Of a stretch of 64,000 nucleotides of DNA, positions 41,600 to 53,273 are shown piece after piece (the stretch's first letter is position 1; each line of letters begins with the position of its first letter). The notes below the pieces were generated by a model that was not told the DNA's origin, did no database searches, and was given only the letters and a program-made list of their open reading frames with translations. Made by a program: the position numbers and the translations under genes. Source of the stretch: Candidatus Nitrotoga sp. M5 (lineage in GTDB: Bacteria; Pseudomonadota; Gammaproteobacteria; Burkholderiales; Gallionellaceae); NCBI RefSeq assembly GCF_927904885.1, contig NZ_CAKMNW010000001.1, positions 62,001 to 126,000 of the forward strand, read 5' to 3'.

Positions 41600-41980
41600 A
41601 TCTACAATCTCATTCAGCAAGGACAGCATGAAGACCATCAGCCAAGCATATCGAGTATTACAAATCAGCCTCTCGGACTATCTCACCACCAAGCACACCG
41701 AGCAACCAGCCAGTGTGCAGATTCAAGCTGCCTTCGTGAATCAACACTGCTCTGGCGGCCGCCCCGTATCGATAAGCGAATTAAAGACACAACACATTGT
41801 TATATATCGATACAAAGTGCGTCATTCTAATGCGCGAAGCGAGGTTGCAGTCGGTTTGGAAGAAGCAGTTAGTGAACACCACCGACAGCAAGTACGATCT
41901 ACGAGTGGCAGAGAACTTACTAAATTGTCAGTTCAATCCTATCGCGTCTGACTTCACCGTCCATTCACACCGAGAATAAA
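41600..41980 (+). pseudogene. IS3-family OrfB (integrase) remnant
   Basis: Reading across frames gives AYRVLQISLSDYL, then RPVSISELKTQ, then MREARLQSVWKKQLVNTTDSK and ENLLNCQFNPIAS. These match successive parts of the N-terminal region of IS3-type OrfB up to just before the catalytic core. The DDE core is absent. Together with the OrfA remnant it is one decayed insertion sequence. Confidence 0.7.
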
Positions 41981-42011
41981 CATTGAATAACACAGCTCCA
42001 TGTTGAACAAT

Positions 42012-42060
42012 TTGACGGTTGACGGTTGACGGTTGACGGTTGACGGTTGACGGTTGACGC
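42012..42060. repeat. Heptamer tandem repeat TTGACGG x 7
   Basis: Six perfect TTGACGG units and a seventh ending GC lie 150 bp before the fabI start. Each unit contains TTGACG, close to a -35 box. It falls at the end of the decayed IS3 element. Confidence 0.9.
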
Positions 42061-42211
42061 CAACAGAATAATAGAACTCAAAAAATCTGCTAGATGAAGG
42101 TTGACTAAATTTCAATCGCGGCTTGAGCGTTGTATCATCGCAGCGCGCAAAAATGATAGTGAGGTTATAATTACGCGTTATATTAAGCATCACCTAAATT
42201 AAAGGATTAAC

Positions 42212-43000
42212 ATGGGATTTCTGGCAAATAAACGCATCTTAATTACTGGTATGATCAGTAATCGTTCCATCGCCTATGGTGTCGCACAAGCCATGCGGCG
42301 GGAAGGTGCAGAAATGGCATTTACCTATCAGGGTGAGCGCATACGTGACCGAGTATGCGAACTAGCTCGAGAATTTGAAAGTGAATTGGTGTTTCCGTGC
42401 GATGTAACCAGCGATGTAGAAATTGAACAGCTATTTGTTAATCTCAATAAAAATTGGGATAAATTCGATGGCTTTGTGCATGCAATCGCCTTTTCTCCAC
42501 GCGAGGCATTAGCTGGTGAATTTCTTGATGGATTTACACGCGAAGCTTTCCGAACTGCTCATGACATTAGCTCTTACAGCTTTCCGGCGATGGCTAAAGC
42601 CGCATTACCTATGATGGAAGGCCGGGCTGCGGCGCTGGTGACGTTAAGCTACCTTGGCGCGGTTCGCACCATGCCACACTACAACGTAATGGGTCTAGCT
42701 AAGGCCAGTCTAGAAGCCAGTGTTCGTTATTTAGCAATGAATCTTGGCAGCAAAAATATCCGTGTAAATGGCATTTCCGCAGGTCCAATTAAAACATTAG
42801 CATCAGCAGGCATTGCCGATTTTAGTAAACTTTTAAACTACAATGCAAAAAATGCCCCATTGAAACGCAACGTCACCACTGAAGAGGTCGGCAATGTTGC
42901 GGCGTTCCTGTGCAGTGATTTAGCCAGCGGGATCACCGGAGAAATCACTTATGTAGATGGTGGTTTTAATACCACAGCACTAGGAACAACTGAGCCATAA
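42212..43000 (+). CDS. fabI: Enoyl-[acyl-carrier-protein] reductase (NADH)
   Basis: 262 residues. It performs the last reduction in each cycle of fatty-acid elongation and is the target of triclosan-type inhibitors. The N-terminal [22 protein letters not shown] is the FabI cofactor loop, [11 protein letters not shown] follows, and [21 protein letters not shown] holds the tyrosine and lysine of the active site. [10 protein letters not shown] and the final ITYVDGGFN complete the fold. It converges with ppiD. Confidence 0.95.
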   Translation: MGFLANKRILITGMISNRSIAYGVAQAMRREGAEMAFTYQGERIRDRVCELAREFESELVFPCDVTSDVEIEQLFVNLNKNWDKFDGFVHAIAFSPREALAGEFLDGFTREAFRTAHDISSYSFPAMAKAALPMMEGRAAALVTLSYLGAVRTMPHYNVMGLAKASLEASVRYLAMNLGSKNIRVNGISAGPIKTLASAGIADFSKLLNYNAKNAPLKRNVTTEEVGNVAAFLCSDLASGITGEITYVDGGFNTTALGTTEP

Positions 43001-43054
43001 GCAATATTGATAATTTTATTGCTAAAAGCTAAATTAGTGAGCCCAGAAAACTGA

Positions 43055-44944
43055 TTAATTATTCTCGTCTGCAGAAAAAGGCTTCATTGTAATGTCAGAA
43101 TTTTTCTTGGCATCCGCAAGATAGGCCTGGAACATTTCTTCACCCGTTATTTGGCGCAGCTGTTGCATATAACGCGCATGGTGCACTTCGTCAATATCAG
43201 CAACCTCTTTGATTTCATCTACTCGAATCAGTTCATAACCACTTAGTTCATTTTCAATGCCAACATATGCCGGAAGGGTAGTTACATCTGCTTGAAATGC
43301 ATGACGGGCCATTCGATTGTCAAAACCCGGATGCTGTTCGCGTGTAATGGCAGTCGGCACTGTCCAATCTACGTTAACTTTCTCGCCACTTTGCAGTTGT
43401 GCCAATACCAGTTGCCCCTGTTTGACAGCTGACTCTAACGCTTGCTTGCGCTGCAGTTTCTTACGAATACTCTCATTCACCTCCTTGAACGGGCGAGTAC
43501 TGACTGGCTTATATTCCAGCAGTCGTGCCGCAAACAATGTATTTGGTGCAATCTCGATTGCAGTGCTATTGCGCTTCTTCTTCGTTACATCTTCCGAAAA
43601 AACCGCTTGTATTGCTTTGTCTGTCCAAGGCAATGAACCCGACTCATTTTTACTCAACCAGTCGCTCTTTTCTATCGGCATTTTCACCAATTCTGCTGCT
43701 GGCTCAAGAGTATCACTTTGCTCATACACAATATTATTGAATTGTTCTGCCAATTCAGCAAATTTATTGTTTGTTTTTTGCAGTTTGAGCCTCTGCGTAA
43801 TAGCAATCCTTGCTTCATCCAGAGGAAGCGTGTTAGCAGGATTTACTGACAATAGCTTGATAATGTGAAAGCCGAAATCAGTTGGCACCAAATCGCTAAT
43901 TTCACCTACCTTGAGCTTGTATACGGCTTCTTCAAAGGGCTTAACCATAGCCCCGGGACCAAAATAGCCAAGATCACCTCCACTTGCAGCGGAGCCAGGA
44001 TCTTGCGAATATTGTTTTGCTAACACAGCAAATTTATCGGGTGACTGCTTAACCTCCTGCAATACTTTTTCTGCCCTAGTCTTGGCAGCCACCTTATCTT
44101 CATCAGATGCCTCCGCACTCACAGCAATCAGGATATGTGCCGCTTGGCGTTCTTCAGGTGAACCAAATTCATTCTGACGCTCATCATAATATTTCTTAAT
44201 TTCAGCCTCATCCACAGTCACTTGTGATTGCAATGCATCAGCTGAAAACGTCACATACTCAACCTTCACCTGCTCATCCGTTTGAAACTCCTTTAAATTC
44301 ATATCATAGTAATCTTTCACTGCAGCTTCATCCACTTTCGCCAGTTTTAGATATGGCTCTAACGAAATATTAGCGACAGCAACAACACGTTGTTGTTCAA
44401 TCAGGCGTACCAGATTATCAGCTGTATTATTTGATGCATAACCATTCCGCGTATACGCATCCATAAGCTGGCGCATATATAGCTCACTTGCTACATTTGC
44501 CTCAAATGTTAGTGGTGACATATTCTCACGGCGCAATACTGATTCATAAAGCTGCTTGTCAAATTTCCCATCTTTCTGAAATACCTCAATATTAGCGATA
44601 TTTTGAGCCAAATACTTCTCACTAACAGTCAAACCGATGGAACGAGCCTCCGACATTAACAGTCGTTGACTAATCAAATTTTCCAGTATTGTGCGTTTTA
44701 TTTCAGGCTGATCAAACATGGCTTGATCATAGTTACTACCCATCACCTTACGCATTCTGTCTTGTTGCTGGCGTAAAGCTTGATCGAATTCCACTTGATT
44801 GATGTTATTTCCGTTAACCGTAGCTAAAGTCTCACCTGGAGAAGATTTGTTGTAAGAATCCACACCCCAAAATGCAAACGTAAGAATGATGAGAGCCAAC
44901 ACGATCTGAACGAACCGTTTGTTCCCATGCACGAAATCAAACAT
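43055..44944 (-). CDS. ppiD: Periplasmic chaperone / peptidyl-prolyl isomerase PpiD
   Basis: 629 residues, like E. coli PpiD (623). The N-terminal inner-membrane anchor ([21 protein letters not shown]) is followed by a SurA-like chaperone region and a parvulin domain (about 265-365). The latter has [39 protein letters not shown] and FGFHIIKLL. It assists folding of exported proteins at the Sec translocon. The frame continues 48 codons upstream into tRNA-Asp; the ATG at 44944 starts the anchor. Confidence 0.94.
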   Translation of the reverse strand: MFDFVHGNKRFVQIVLALIILTFAFWGVDSYNKSSPGETLATVNGNNINQVEFDQALRQQQDRMRKVMGSNYDQAMFDQPEIKRTILENLISQRLLMSEARSIGLTVSEKYLAQNIANIEVFQKDGKFDKQLYESVLRRENMSPLTFEANVASELYMRQLMDAYTRNGYASNNTADNLVRLIEQQRVVAVANISLEPYLKLAKVDEAAVKDYYDMNLKEFQTDEQVKVEYVTFSADALQSQVTVDEAEIKKYYDERQNEFGSPEERQAAHILIAVSAEASDEDKVAAKTRAEKVLQEVKQSPDKFAVLAKQYSQDPGSAASGGDLGYFGPGAMVKPFEEAVYKLKVGEISDLVPTDFGFHIIKLLSVNPANTLPLDEARIAITQRLKLQKTNNKFAELAEQFNNIVYEQSDTLEPAAELVKMPIEKSDWLSKNESGSLPWTDKAIQAVFSEDVTKKKRNSTAIEIAPNTLFAARLLEYKPVSTRPFKEVNESIRKKLQRKQALESAVKQGQLVLAQLQSGEKVNVDWTVPTAITREQHPGFDNRMARHAFQADVTTLPAYVGIENELSGYELIRVDEIKEVADIDEVHHARYMQQLRQITGEEMFQAYLADAKKNSDITMKPFSADENN

Positions 44945-45008
44945 ATTAACCGCCCGATAAAGTTTATGTACAAAAATGAAAAAAGGCGAACTTTCGTTCG
45001 CCTCAATT

Positions 45009-45085
45009 TGGCGGAGTGGACGGGACTCGAACCCGCGACCCCCGGCGTGACAGGCCGGTATTCTAACCAACTGAACTACCACTCC
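45009..45085 (-). tRNA. tRNA-Asp (GTC)
   Basis: 77 nt with encoded CCA. The acceptor stem is GGAGTGG..CCACTCC, the anticodon loop CTGTCAC gives GTC, and the T-arm is GGGTTCGAGTCCC. Confidence 0.96.
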
Positions 45086-45099
45086 CAAAAAAAAACAGC

Positions 45100-45175
45100 T
45101 GGTGGGTGCTGAGGGGTTCGAACCCCCGACATTCGCCTTGTAAGGGCGACGCTCTACCAGCTGAGCTAAGCACCC
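45100..45175 (-). tRNA. tRNA-Val (TAC)
   Basis: 76 nt with encoded CCA. The acceptor stem is GGGTGCT..AGCACCC, the anticodon loop CTTACAA gives TAC, and the T-arm is GGGGTTCGAACCCC. It lies 14 bp upstream of tRNA-Asp. Confidence 0.96.
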
Positions 45176-45563
45176 AATAAAAGTAGCAGTTTACAGCAAT
45201 CTTCAGATTATTACCAGAAAAATATTTCGGCCATTTCACTGCATTGATCTTGATTTATTCGCTAGCATTAGAACGAAAGCTTTTATATGCAATGATTTTT
45301 TAGACTTAGCTTTCATCCTTGCAACGAGTGCAGAATAATCGATTGATCAGAACCATCTTTATTGCGTAAACGGACTCATCCATCGTGCAAACTACGAATA
45401 AATATTTTACATGTCATTCTATTTTTTATAGTTACTTTCTTAATTAATTTTTATCAGTTGAAAACAAGTACTACATTGGCCCAATATAAAGAATATTCAC
45501 TGTAACTGAAAAATTTAATATATTAGACAGTTACAATTATTTTAATAAAGCCGTCATAACACA
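45176..45563. other. Spacer between lon and tRNA-Val without hupB
   Basis: No reading frame of useful length exists on either strand. In related genomes hupB often occupies this position; neither the gene nor a remnant is visible here. Confidence 0.6.
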
Positions 45564-47975
45564 TCAATGCTTAATCGCAGTAGCTCGACTATCTTTCTCC
45601 ACCAACATGGGCTTAACTACTGGATCAGCCTCAGGTAATGGCTGCGGCTTGCGCTCCAACGCTATCTCCAATACCTGCTCGATCCATTTAACGGGATGAA
45701 TATCAAGCTTATTTTTTACGTTATCTGGAATCTCAACAAGATCCTTAGTGTTTTCTTCTGGGATCAATACAACTTTAATACCACCGCGTTGAGCCGCCAG
45801 CAACTTCTCCTTTAGTCCACCAATCGCCAGCACCTCACCACGTAGCGTGATTTCCCCGGTCATCGCCACATCAGCACGTACAGGGATACCAGTCAACGCT
45901 GAGACTATCGATGTACAAATGCCTGCGCCAGCACTTGGTCCATCTTTGGGTGTAGCGCCTTCAGGTAAATGGATATGTAAATCAGTTTTTTGGTAAAAAT
46001 CATCTGCAATACCCAAGCTATGAGCACGACTACGCACAACGCTAAGTGCAGCTTGAATCGATTCTTTCATGACATCGCCCAGCTTACCAGTGGGGGTAAT
46101 ATTACCTTTACCCGGCAAGACTGCAGTTTCAATGGTCAGCAACTCACCGCCAACTTCTGTCCATGCCAACCCGGTTACTTGCCCAACCTGATTATGTTTC
46201 TCTGCGATTCCATAGTTGAAGCGTCGCACTCCAAGATACTTATCCAAATTACGAGCATTCACCATTACCTTGCTAGCACGACCTTTTAGAAGCAATGCTT
46301 TCACCACTTTCCTGCAAATCTTAGACAGCTCACGATCCAAACCTCTCACCCCTGCTTCGCGAGTATAGTAACGCAATATGTCACGAATTGCACTTTCTGA
46401 TATCCCAATCTCTTCAACTTTTAAACCATTGTTTTTAAGGGATTTCGGAATTAAATAATGCATTGCAATATTTACTTTTTCGTCTTCCGTATAGCTTGAG
46501 ACGTGGATAATTTCCATGCGATCCAAAAGTGGACCTGGGATATTCATGGTATTTGCGGTCGCAACAAACATTACATCAGATAAGTCATATTCAACCTCGA
46601 CATAATGATCAACGAAAGTATGGTTCTGTTCTGGATCTAGCACTTCAAGCAGCGCAGACGATGGGTCACCGCGAAAATCCATACCCATCTTATCTACCTC
46701 GTCGAGTAGGAACAACGGATTTTTTACGCCTACCTTGGTCATATTCTGCAATATTTTACCTGGCATTGAGCCAATATAAGTGCGGCGATGGCCACGAATT
46801 TCTGACTCGTCACGCACTCCGCCTAATGACATACGCATAAATTTACGGCCTGTAGCCCGCGCAACAGACTGACCCAGCGAAGTTTTACCAACGCCCGGTG
46901 GCCCGACTAAACAAAGAATTGGCGCTTTCATCTTGTCAACACGTTGCTGCACTGCAAGATACTCCACAATACGTTCCTTGACCTTGTCTAAGCCATAATG
47001 ATCCGCTTCTAATATTTCCTCAGCAGATTTCAAGTCATTGTTGATTTTTGTTTTCTTTTTCCATGGCAACCCTACCAACACGTCGAGGTAATTACGCACT
47101 ACAGTCGCCTCTGCTGACATGGGGGACATTAAGCGCAGCTTTTTCATTTCGGCTTCAGCTTTGAGACGTGCTTCTTTAGGTAAGTGGGCAGCTTTAATTT
47201 TCTTTGCCAACTCCTCAAAATCAGCACCATCTTCACCTTCGTCCAACTCCTTCTGTATTGCTTTTACTTGTTCATTCAAGTAATACTCGCGTTGGCTTTT
47301 TTCCATTTGCCGTTTGACACGACCGCGAATCCGTTTCTCAACTTGCAGGATATCGAGCTCGGCTTCTAATAGACCCAACAAATGATCAAGGCGTTTTCGG
47401 ACATCAAAAATCTCCAATATCTCCTGCTTTTGCTCCAGTTTTAGTGGCAAATGCGCGGCTATAGTATCCGCTAGTCGCCCTGAATCTTCCAGACCAGCTA
47501 AAGACGTCAATGTTTCTGGCGGAATCCTCTTGTTGAGTTTAACATATTGATCAAATTGATTAATTAAGGCGCGACGCAAAGCCTCTGCTTCATTATCCAA
47601 CCCATCATCACTAGGGACTGGGTCAATATCCGCATCGAAATGATTTTTTTCATCCAGAACACGTAATATTTTTACTCGTTGTGTGCCTTCCACAAGCACC
47701 TTTACGGTTCCGTCAGGCAACTTTAGCATCTGCAAAATATTAGCAATACTACCAACGCAGTATAAGTCATCCGCGGCAGGCTCATCTTTAGCTGCAGCTT
47801 TTTGCGCCACCAATACAATACTCTTACCCGCTTCCATAGCAGATTCCAGTGCTTTGATAGATTTCGCGCGTCCGACAAACAATGGGATCACCATATGTGG
47901 AAACACCACCACATCGCGCAAAGGAAGTAGTGGGAAAAAGCTGGTAACTAGTACATCGGTATCATACTCAGTCAT
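45564..47975 (-). CDS. lon: ATP-dependent protease La
   Basis: 803 residues. It degrades damaged and regulatory proteins in the cytoplasm. The N-terminal substrate domain opens with [22 protein letters not shown]. The AAA+ domain has [17 protein letters not shown] and [10 protein letters not shown]. The C-terminal protease domain has the catalytic serine in PKDGPSAG and the lysine in [13 protein letters not shown]. It is downstream of clpX with its own heat-shock promoter. Confidence 0.97.
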   Translation of the reverse strand: MTEYDTDVLVTSFFPLLPLRDVVVFPHMVIPLFVGRAKSIKALESAMEAGKSIVLVAQKAAAKDEPAADDLYCVGSIANILQMLKLPDGTVKVLVEGTQRVKILRVLDEKNHFDADIDPVPSDDGLDNEAEALRRALINQFDQYVKLNKRIPPETLTSLAGLEDSGRLADTIAAHLPLKLEQKQEILEIFDVRKRLDHLLGLLEAELDILQVEKRIRGRVKRQMEKSQREYYLNEQVKAIQKELDEGEDGADFEELAKKIKAAHLPKEARLKAEAEMKKLRLMSPMSAEATVVRNYLDVLVGLPWKKKTKINNDLKSAEEILEADHYGLDKVKERIVEYLAVQQRVDKMKAPILCLVGPPGVGKTSLGQSVARATGRKFMRMSLGGVRDESEIRGHRRTYIGSMPGKILQNMTKVGVKNPLFLLDEVDKMGMDFRGDPSSALLEVLDPEQNHTFVDHYVEVEYDLSDVMFVATANTMNIPGPLLDRMEIIHVSSYTEDEKVNIAMHYLIPKSLKNNGLKVEEIGISESAIRDILRYYTREAGVRGLDRELSKICRKVVKALLLKGRASKVMVNARNLDKYLGVRRFNYGIAEKHNQVGQVTGLAWTEVGGELLTIETAVLPGKGNITPTGKLGDVMKESIQAALSVVRSRAHSLGIADDFYQKTDLHIHLPEGATPKDGPSAGAGICTSIVSALTGIPVRADVAMTGEITLRGEVLAIGGLKEKLLAAQRGGIKVVLIPEENTKDLVEIPDNVKNKLDIHPVKWIEQVLEIALERKPQPLPEADPVVKPMLVEKDSRATAIKH

Positions 47976-48012
47976 AGTTTAAAATTCCTCTGTGGATTAA
48001 CCTGACAATTAG

Positions 48013-48038
48013 ATGGGGGCACAATGAAAAAATTCAAG
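48013..48038 (-). promoter_or_regulatory. Sigma-32 heat-shock promoter of lon
   Basis: On the minus strand CTTGAA (48038-48033) is followed, 14 bp on, by CCCCAT (48018-48013) and TT-rich sequence, matching the RpoH consensus. It lies between the clpX stop and the lon ATG, giving lon separate heat control. Confidence 0.85.
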
Positions 48039-48086
48039 TCAAGTTATAAATCGCCGCATCAGCTCGCAGGATGCTGCTTTAAATTA

Positions 48087-49343
48087 CTAAGCTGCTCTTG
48101 ATGCATCCGTGTGTATCACAATCGGTTTAATTTCACCATTTGCGTTGCTGACATCCAATACCACCTTGCTCGCATTGTCCATCGAAGGCAGATCATACAT
48201 AACATCAAGCAAAGCACTTTCCAGAATCGAGCGCAAACCACGCGCACCTGTCTTGCGTACCAGTGCTTTCTTGGCAATGGCCTGCAGCACGGCCTCGTCG
48301 AATTCTATTTCTACGCCTTCCATAGCAAACAACTTTTGGTATTGTTTGGTCAAGGCATTTTTTGGTTCGGTCAAAATTTGAATGAGCGCCGCTTCATCCA
48401 GTTCTTCAAGAGTAGCAACCACTGGCAGACGTCCGACAAACTCAGGTATCAAACCAAATTTGATCAAATCTTCAGGCTCTAAATTACGTAATACCGCACC
48501 TACACTCTTCTTATCATCTCGATTGGAAAGGCTTGCACCAAAACCAATGCCAGCTTTCTCTGACCGGTTGAGTATGACCTTTTCCATGCCATCGAACGCT
48601 CCACCGCATATAAATAGGATATTGGTAGTATCAACCTGCAAGAATTCGGTATTAGGATGTTTGCGGCCACCTTGTGGAGGCACAGATGCCTTCGTCCCCT
48701 CGATTAACTTAAGTAACGCCTGCTGCACCCCTTCGCCTGAAACATCTCGAGTAATAGAAGGATTGTCTGCTTTGCGAGAAATCTTATCAATTTCGTCGAT
48801 ATAAATAATTCCGCGCTGCGCGCGTTCCACATCATAGTCACACGCTTGCAATAGCTTCAGAATAATATTCTCGACATCTTCGCCAACATACCCCGCTTCG
48901 GTCAGCGTAGTAGCGTCGGCCATCACAAACGGAACGTCAAGCAATCGCGCTAAGGTTTGCGCCAATAAGGTTTTTCCTGAACCAGTCGGGCCGAGCAGCA
49001 AAATATTGCTCTTAGCTAGCTCCACCTCATCTGTATCTGTGTTTTTTAAACGCTTATAATGATTATAAACCGCCACAGACAAAATTTTCTTGGCATGATC
49101 TTGACCGATCACATATTCATCAAGACGCGCACGAATATCATGTGGCACTAGCAGATCAGCCTTGTCCGTACTGCCAGACACGGTATTATTAATTTCCTCG
49201 CGAATAATATCATTGCAAAGCTCGACACATTCGTCGCACACGAATACAGAAGGCCCCGCAATCAGTTTGCGAACTTCATGCTGGCTCTTGCCGCAAAATG
49301 AGCAATACAATAGCTTGTCACCCTTGCTTTTATCCAGCGCCAT
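48087..49343 (-). CDS. clpX: ATP-dependent Clp protease unfoldase ClpX
   Basis: 418 residues. It unfolds substrates, including ssrA-tagged proteins, and feeds them to ClpP. The N-terminal zinc domain is [19 protein letters not shown]. The AAA+ motifs are [16 protein letters not shown] and [11 protein letters not shown]; the pore-loop GYVGED and the ClpP-contact IGFG loop (GIGFGAS) are present. It is in the tig-clpP-clpX order. Confidence 0.97.
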   Translation of the reverse strand: MALDKSKGDKLLYCSFCGKSQHEVRKLIAGPSVFVCDECVELCNDIIREEINNTVSGSTDKADLLVPHDIRARLDEYVIGQDHAKKILSVAVYNHYKRLKNTDTDEVELAKSNILLLGPTGSGKTLLAQTLARLLDVPFVMADATTLTEAGYVGEDVENIILKLLQACDYDVERAQRGIIYIDEIDKISRKADNPSITRDVSGEGVQQALLKLIEGTKASVPPQGGRKHPNTEFLQVDTTNILFICGGAFDGMEKVILNRSEKAGIGFGASLSNRDDKKSVGAVLRNLEPEDLIKFGLIPEFVGRLPVVATLEELDEAALIQILTEPKNALTKQYQKLFAMEGVEIEFDEAVLQAIAKKALVRKTGARGLRSILESALLDVMYDLPSMDNASKVVLDVSNANGEIKPIVIHTDASRAA

Positions 49344-49404
49344 TCACCCCTCCTGATTTGTTTATCGCTTACGTCTTACCTATCGATTGTGCTCATGCTT
49401 TTGG

Positions 49405-50031
49405 TCAAACACGTTTATCAAGCACTTTATCTACCAAGCCATAATCAACAGCTTCAGTCGCAGTTAGGAATTTATCGCGCTCGCTATCACGGGCAATTTC
49501 CTCTACATTGCGACCGGTGTGTTGCGCCATCAGGTCATAAAGGCGTTCACGCAGGCTCAATATATATCTGGCGTGAATCTCAATATCTGTCGCCTGCCCC
49601 TGAAAACCTCCCAATGGCTGATGAATCATCACCGAAGAATTAGGCAACATAAAGCGCTTACCTTTTGCACCGGCCTGCAACAAAAAAGCACCCATAGATG
49701 CCGCCATGCCAATGCATAACGTCGAAATCTCCGGCTTTATGAATTGCATAGTGTCATAAATAGCCATGCCTGCCGAAATTGAACCGCCTGGTGAATTTAT
49801 ATAAAGGTGGATCTCCTTGTCTGGATTTTCCGACTCGAGAAACAACAACTGCGCCACCACCAGATTTGCGCTCATATCATTGATATTGCCGACCAAAAAT
49901 ATAACTCGCTCCTTGAGCAGACGTGAATAGATATCGTATGCACGCTCCCCACGGCCGCTGGTTTCTATCACCATCGGAATCATACCGATATTTTGCGGAT
50001 CCTCATTATTTAGAGGTGTTTCGCTATGCAT
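49405..50031 (-). CDS. clpP: ATP-dependent Clp protease proteolytic subunit
   Basis: 208 residues from the ATG at 50031; a GTG one codon earlier is possible. It is the serine protease core working with ClpX. The nucleophile is in [11 protein letters not shown], the histidine in [10 protein letters not shown], and the aspartate further downstream in REERL-like helices typical of the family. The ATG overlaps the tig stop as TGATG, so translation is coupled. Confidence 0.97.
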   Translation of the reverse strand: MHSETPLNNEDPQNIGMIPMVIETSGRGERAYDIYSRLLKERVIFLVGNINDMSANLVVAQLLFLESENPDKEIHLYINSPGGSISAGMAIYDTMQFIKPEISTLCIGMAASMGAFLLQAGAKGKRFMLPNSSVMIHQPLGGFQGQATDIEIHARYILSLRERLYDLMAQHTGRNVEEIARDSERDKFLTATEAVDYGLVDKVLDKRV

Positions 50032-51344
50032 CACGCGGCATTCTCCATCAACTCTTTAAATTCAATGCTCTTTTCTATCACATTGGCAGCTTCCGTCACC
50101 CAAGTCACCACGTTATCCTCTAACACCAAATTTTCAGCGTCTTGCAAACGTTCCGGTTCACTATAGTGCCACTCCACCACTTCTTCTGGATTATCATAAC
50201 TTTGTGCGTAATCTTCAACCAGCGCCTTAACCTGCTCAGGTTTAGCGTGCAAATCATATTTACCTACGATCTCCGTCATAATCAAACTCAACTTAACACG
50301 CTTTTTCGCACGTTCAGTGAATAGCTCAAGCGGTAAAGTCTCCTCATCCTTTGGCATTTCCATTCCGCGTTTTTTCATATCTCGCATAGTTTGCTGCATC
50401 AAGCCCTGCGCTTCAGCATCCAACAATGCCTTAGGTATCTCCAATTCAGGAGTCACATTCAGCAAGGCAGCCATCGCGCTGTCTTTATTACGTAACATTA
50501 TGCGTCGCTTGACTTCCCGCTCTAAATTATTTTGAACCTCATCTCGCAGCTTATTCACATCACCATCTTCTATACCGAGGAGCTTGGCAAATTTATCGTC
50601 AATTTCTGGCAAAATTTGATCTTCCACCTTGTGCAAGGTAATAGTAAACGTCACTGCTTTACCAGCCACTTTTTCTGCCTTATAGTCCTGCGGAAAAGTC
50701 ATCTCGAAAGTTTTAGTTTCACCAGCTTTCATGCCAATAATGGCATTTTCAAAATCTGGCAACAAACTTCCGACGCCCAACATTACGGCTAAATTTCTAG
50801 CCTCACCCCCTTCGAATACATTACCGTCCAGTAAGCCACTGAAATCAATATGCACCCTATCTCCATCCCTGGCCGCACGGTCAGCCTCTTCGAAAGTTGC
50901 GTGTTGGGTAAGCAGCGTAACAATCGTAGTATCAACATCGGCATCACTTAAGGTGTAAGACACCTGCTCCACACTTTCTCCGCTAAGATCACCCAATACG
51001 ACTTCAGGGTAGACTTCGAAAGTCGCACTATACTCAATCCACACTGCATCAGGGTCGGTGGTCTTAATTTCAAAAGCAGGGAAACCAACCACTTTTAACT
51101 GGCTATCTTCCGCTTCTTTGGCGAAGGATTGTCGTAAAGCATCTCGCAGCACCTCCTGCTGCACTTGCGCACCATGCTTCTGCTCCAGAATCTTGAACGG
51201 CACCTTGCCTGGCCTGAAACCAGGTACCTCAGCGGTACGTGCCATTTTCTTTAGGCGCACCTCCATTTCGCTGCTAACCAGTTGCAGAGGGATGGATGCA
51301 TTAAGGCGGCGCTCCAACCCGCTCATGATTTCTACGCTCGACAT
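50031..51344 (-). CDS. tig: Trigger factor
   Basis: 437 residues. It is the ribosome-bound chaperone meeting new chains at the exit tunnel. The ribosome-binding signature is GFRPGKVP. The middle FKBP-type isomerase domain has [14 protein letters not shown], and a long C-terminal helical chaperone domain follows. AAGGAAAG lies upstream of the ATG. It is 37 bp downstream of tRNA-Leu. Confidence 0.96.
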   Translation of the reverse strand: MSSVEIMSGLERRLNASIPLQLVSSEMEVRLKKMARTAEVPGFRPGKVPFKILEQKHGAQVQQEVLRDALRQSFAKEAEDSQLKVVGFPAFEIKTTDPDAVWIEYSATFEVYPEVVLGDLSGESVEQVSYTLSDADVDTTIVTLLTQHATFEEADRAARDGDRVHIDFSGLLDGNVFEGGEARNLAVMLGVGSLLPDFENAIIGMKAGETKTFEMTFPQDYKAEKVAGKAVTFTITLHKVEDQILPEIDDKFAKLLGIEDGDVNKLRDEVQNNLEREVKRRIMLRNKDSAMAALLNVTPELEIPKALLDAEAQGLMQQTMRDMKKRGMEMPKDEETLPLELFTERAKKRVKLSLIMTEIVGKYDLHAKPEQVKALVEDYAQSYDNPEEVVEWHYSEPERLQDAENLVLEDNVVTWVTEAANVIEKSIEFKELMENAA

Positions 51345-51381
51345 ACTAGCTTTCCTTAGGTTAATAAGTGAATTCTTCAGT

Positions 51382-51466
51382 TGGTGCGAAAGGAGAGACT
51401 CGAACTCTCACGCCTTGCGGCGCTGGAACCTAAATCCAGTGCGTCTACCAATTCCGCCACTTTCGC
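51382..51466 (-). tRNA. tRNA-Leu (TAG)
   Basis: 85 nt with encoded CCA and a long variable arm (class II). The acceptor stem is GCGAAAG..CTTTCGC, the anticodon loop TTTAGGT gives TAG, and the T-arm is AGAGTTCGAGTCTCT. It lies just upstream of tig on the same strand. Confidence 0.95.
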
Positions 51467-52209
51467 CCATTCCAATAACAGAGCCATTGTAACATATGAT
51501 AAGTATGAAGGCGGTAAGCGAAAAGGTGAAATGTTGGTGCCAAGTAGAAATATTCTATATTTGGTTGGCACTATTCCAAGCATTGCAATCGGAACAAAGG
51601 CATGCTTTTGCCAATCCACCAAAACTATCTTAAGCGCAGCTCATTAGCATTTTCCTGACTAATATATCTATACATTTTTGGCGCTATTTACATGATTTAT
51701 ATATATTTTACGGTGCCGGCGTAACGTAGTAGCGTGCGTCTTTCGCCATCGACAGGTATTCGGGCTGGCAGAACAGTTCGAGAACTCTACGTGCATCTAT
51801 GGTGTCTGTTTTGGCTGGCACCGGAAATATTTCCTTGTGGCGAATGCACTCAGCCGTTATAGCCTTCCATAACAACAACCTGCAATAAGTGGCGTTTTTC
51901 AAGGCGTTCGATATTGACTTTTGAGTAAAAAACCCTGTTAAAAAAAGTCATTCAAACGTCTCATTAAACTCAAGCGATATTTGTGTCCAAGGTGCGCTGA
52001 CTTTAGGAGTTACATCCTGGTCAGTGAGATATGTTACGTTTCCATTTGATGGTCGTCATCTAAATATCAATGGCAGGCACCGTTGCACCTTTGAAAATGC
52101 TTGAAAATTTAATACGAATAAAGCAACTTGGCCCATTATTCCCACTTGGGTATAGAATATTGCTTAAATTTGAATATAACATTCGTTAAATAATTCCCGA
52201 GGCCAATCT
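51467..52209. other. Long region with no clear gene
   Basis: A minus frame at 51708-51902 (TTG start, 64 codons, contains AKTDTIDARRVLELF and YYVTPAP) looks protein-like but has no neighbours or start signal; it may be a remnant. Motif copy D lies at 52118. Nothing else is seen. Confidence 0.45.
52118..52138 (+). repeat. Dispersed motif, copy D
   Basis: ATAAAGCAACTTGGCCCATTA, the most diverged of the four copies, about 70 bp before the yceH ATG. Confidence 0.4.
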
Positions 52210-52863
52210 ATGCTCCAGAGCTTAACTATCAACGAAACTCGTATTATTGCTTGCCTGATGGAAAAATCCATCTTTACGCCGGATCAGTATCCATTATCCC
52301 TCAATGCGCTGACGAATGCGTGCAATCAGAAGTCTGGACGCGACCCTGTGATGTCGCTGGATAAAGGTATAGTGAAACGCACCGCACGTGACCTATGTGA
52401 CAAACACCTGCTTGTTATTGAGGAAAATTTCAACAATGGCGTTGAGAAATATAAACAGCGATTTTGCAATACCACTTTCGGTGATATACATTTTACTCCA
52501 CCGCAGTTTGCCATCGTCTGTTTGCTATTGATGCGAGGCCCTCAAACACCTGGTGAATTACGAGCACGCAGTGGCCGCTTACATATTTTTACCGATAACG
52601 TTGAAGTTGTTGATGCAATTGACAGTCTTAACGAGCTTAATTCCGAACCAGTGATTGTACAACTGCCACGTACACCTGGACGTAAGGACTGCGAATACAT
52701 GCACCTATTCTCTGGCGCCATTGATATTGAAGCACACACCAATAAAATGATAGCTACATACACTACAGAACGGATTAGTAAGACGGATTTAGAACAGAGA
52801 GTGGTTAAATTGGAACAGCAAGTTGAAGAGCTTAGCGCTAGAATAGACTCCTTAACGGATTAG
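52210..52863 (+). CDS. yceH: YceH family protein (DUF480)
   Basis: 217 residues. Two winged-helix domains occupy about residues 5-85 and 95-170: LTINETRIIACLMEKSIFTPDQYPLSLNALTNACNQKS is the family opening, and LLMRGPQTPGELRARSGRL starts the second. The C-terminus is a coiled coil (LEQRVVKLEQQVEELSARI). The tandem winged helices suggest nucleic-acid or protein binding; the function is not settled. Confidence 0.92.
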   Translation: MLQSLTINETRIIACLMEKSIFTPDQYPLSLNALTNACNQKSGRDPVMSLDKGIVKRTARDLCDKHLLVIEENFNNGVEKYKQRFCNTTFGDIHFTPPQFAIVCLLLMRGPQTPGELRARSGRLHIFTDNVEVVDAIDSLNELNSEPVIVQLPRTPGRKDCEYMHLFSGAIDIEAHTNKMIATYTTERISKTDLEQRVVKLEQQVEELSARIDSLTD

Positions 52864-53273
52864 CTATGAACAGAGACAGTCTGCGTATGGGTAAAATAAT
52901 CACATGATGAATTCACCAAGCAACTGCTTGGCTAAGTAATGCATCCCTTTAATTAAGTTCTAAGAGCCTTTTGAAATGTTAGAACTGACCTCGTGTTTGT
53001 GTGACAGACGCCAAACCATGCGTGAGGTGAGTGTAGGGCTTGATTTCATTCAACTCAGCCTACCGCGCTACCTATCAACGAGTTATATTTATTTCAGTGT
53101 CAACTATTTATGGAAATATCAAATAAAGAGGGAGATTCTTACAATTTAGCGGACACAATATTTAATTATCAGGCCGATCCTTAATCGTAGTAAAAAAGCA
53201 CATATGAATTCCGCATAGTTTTTTTGCCGCACACATTATCGTTAATTATCCATTCCTACCCTACAAGCCCCTG
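52864..53273. other. Spacer between convergent yceH and mnmC
   Basis: No gene is seen on either strand and no strong terminator was found. Confidence 0.45.

Noticed and set aside
44945..45088. 48-codon N-terminal extension of ppiD
   Set aside because: It reads through tRNA-Asp; the membrane anchor starts at the ATG at 44944.
51708..51902. Possible IS110-type transposase piece (TDTIDA motif)
   Set aside because: Only one short motif matches and the sequence after it does not follow the family, so it is left as an unknown remnant.
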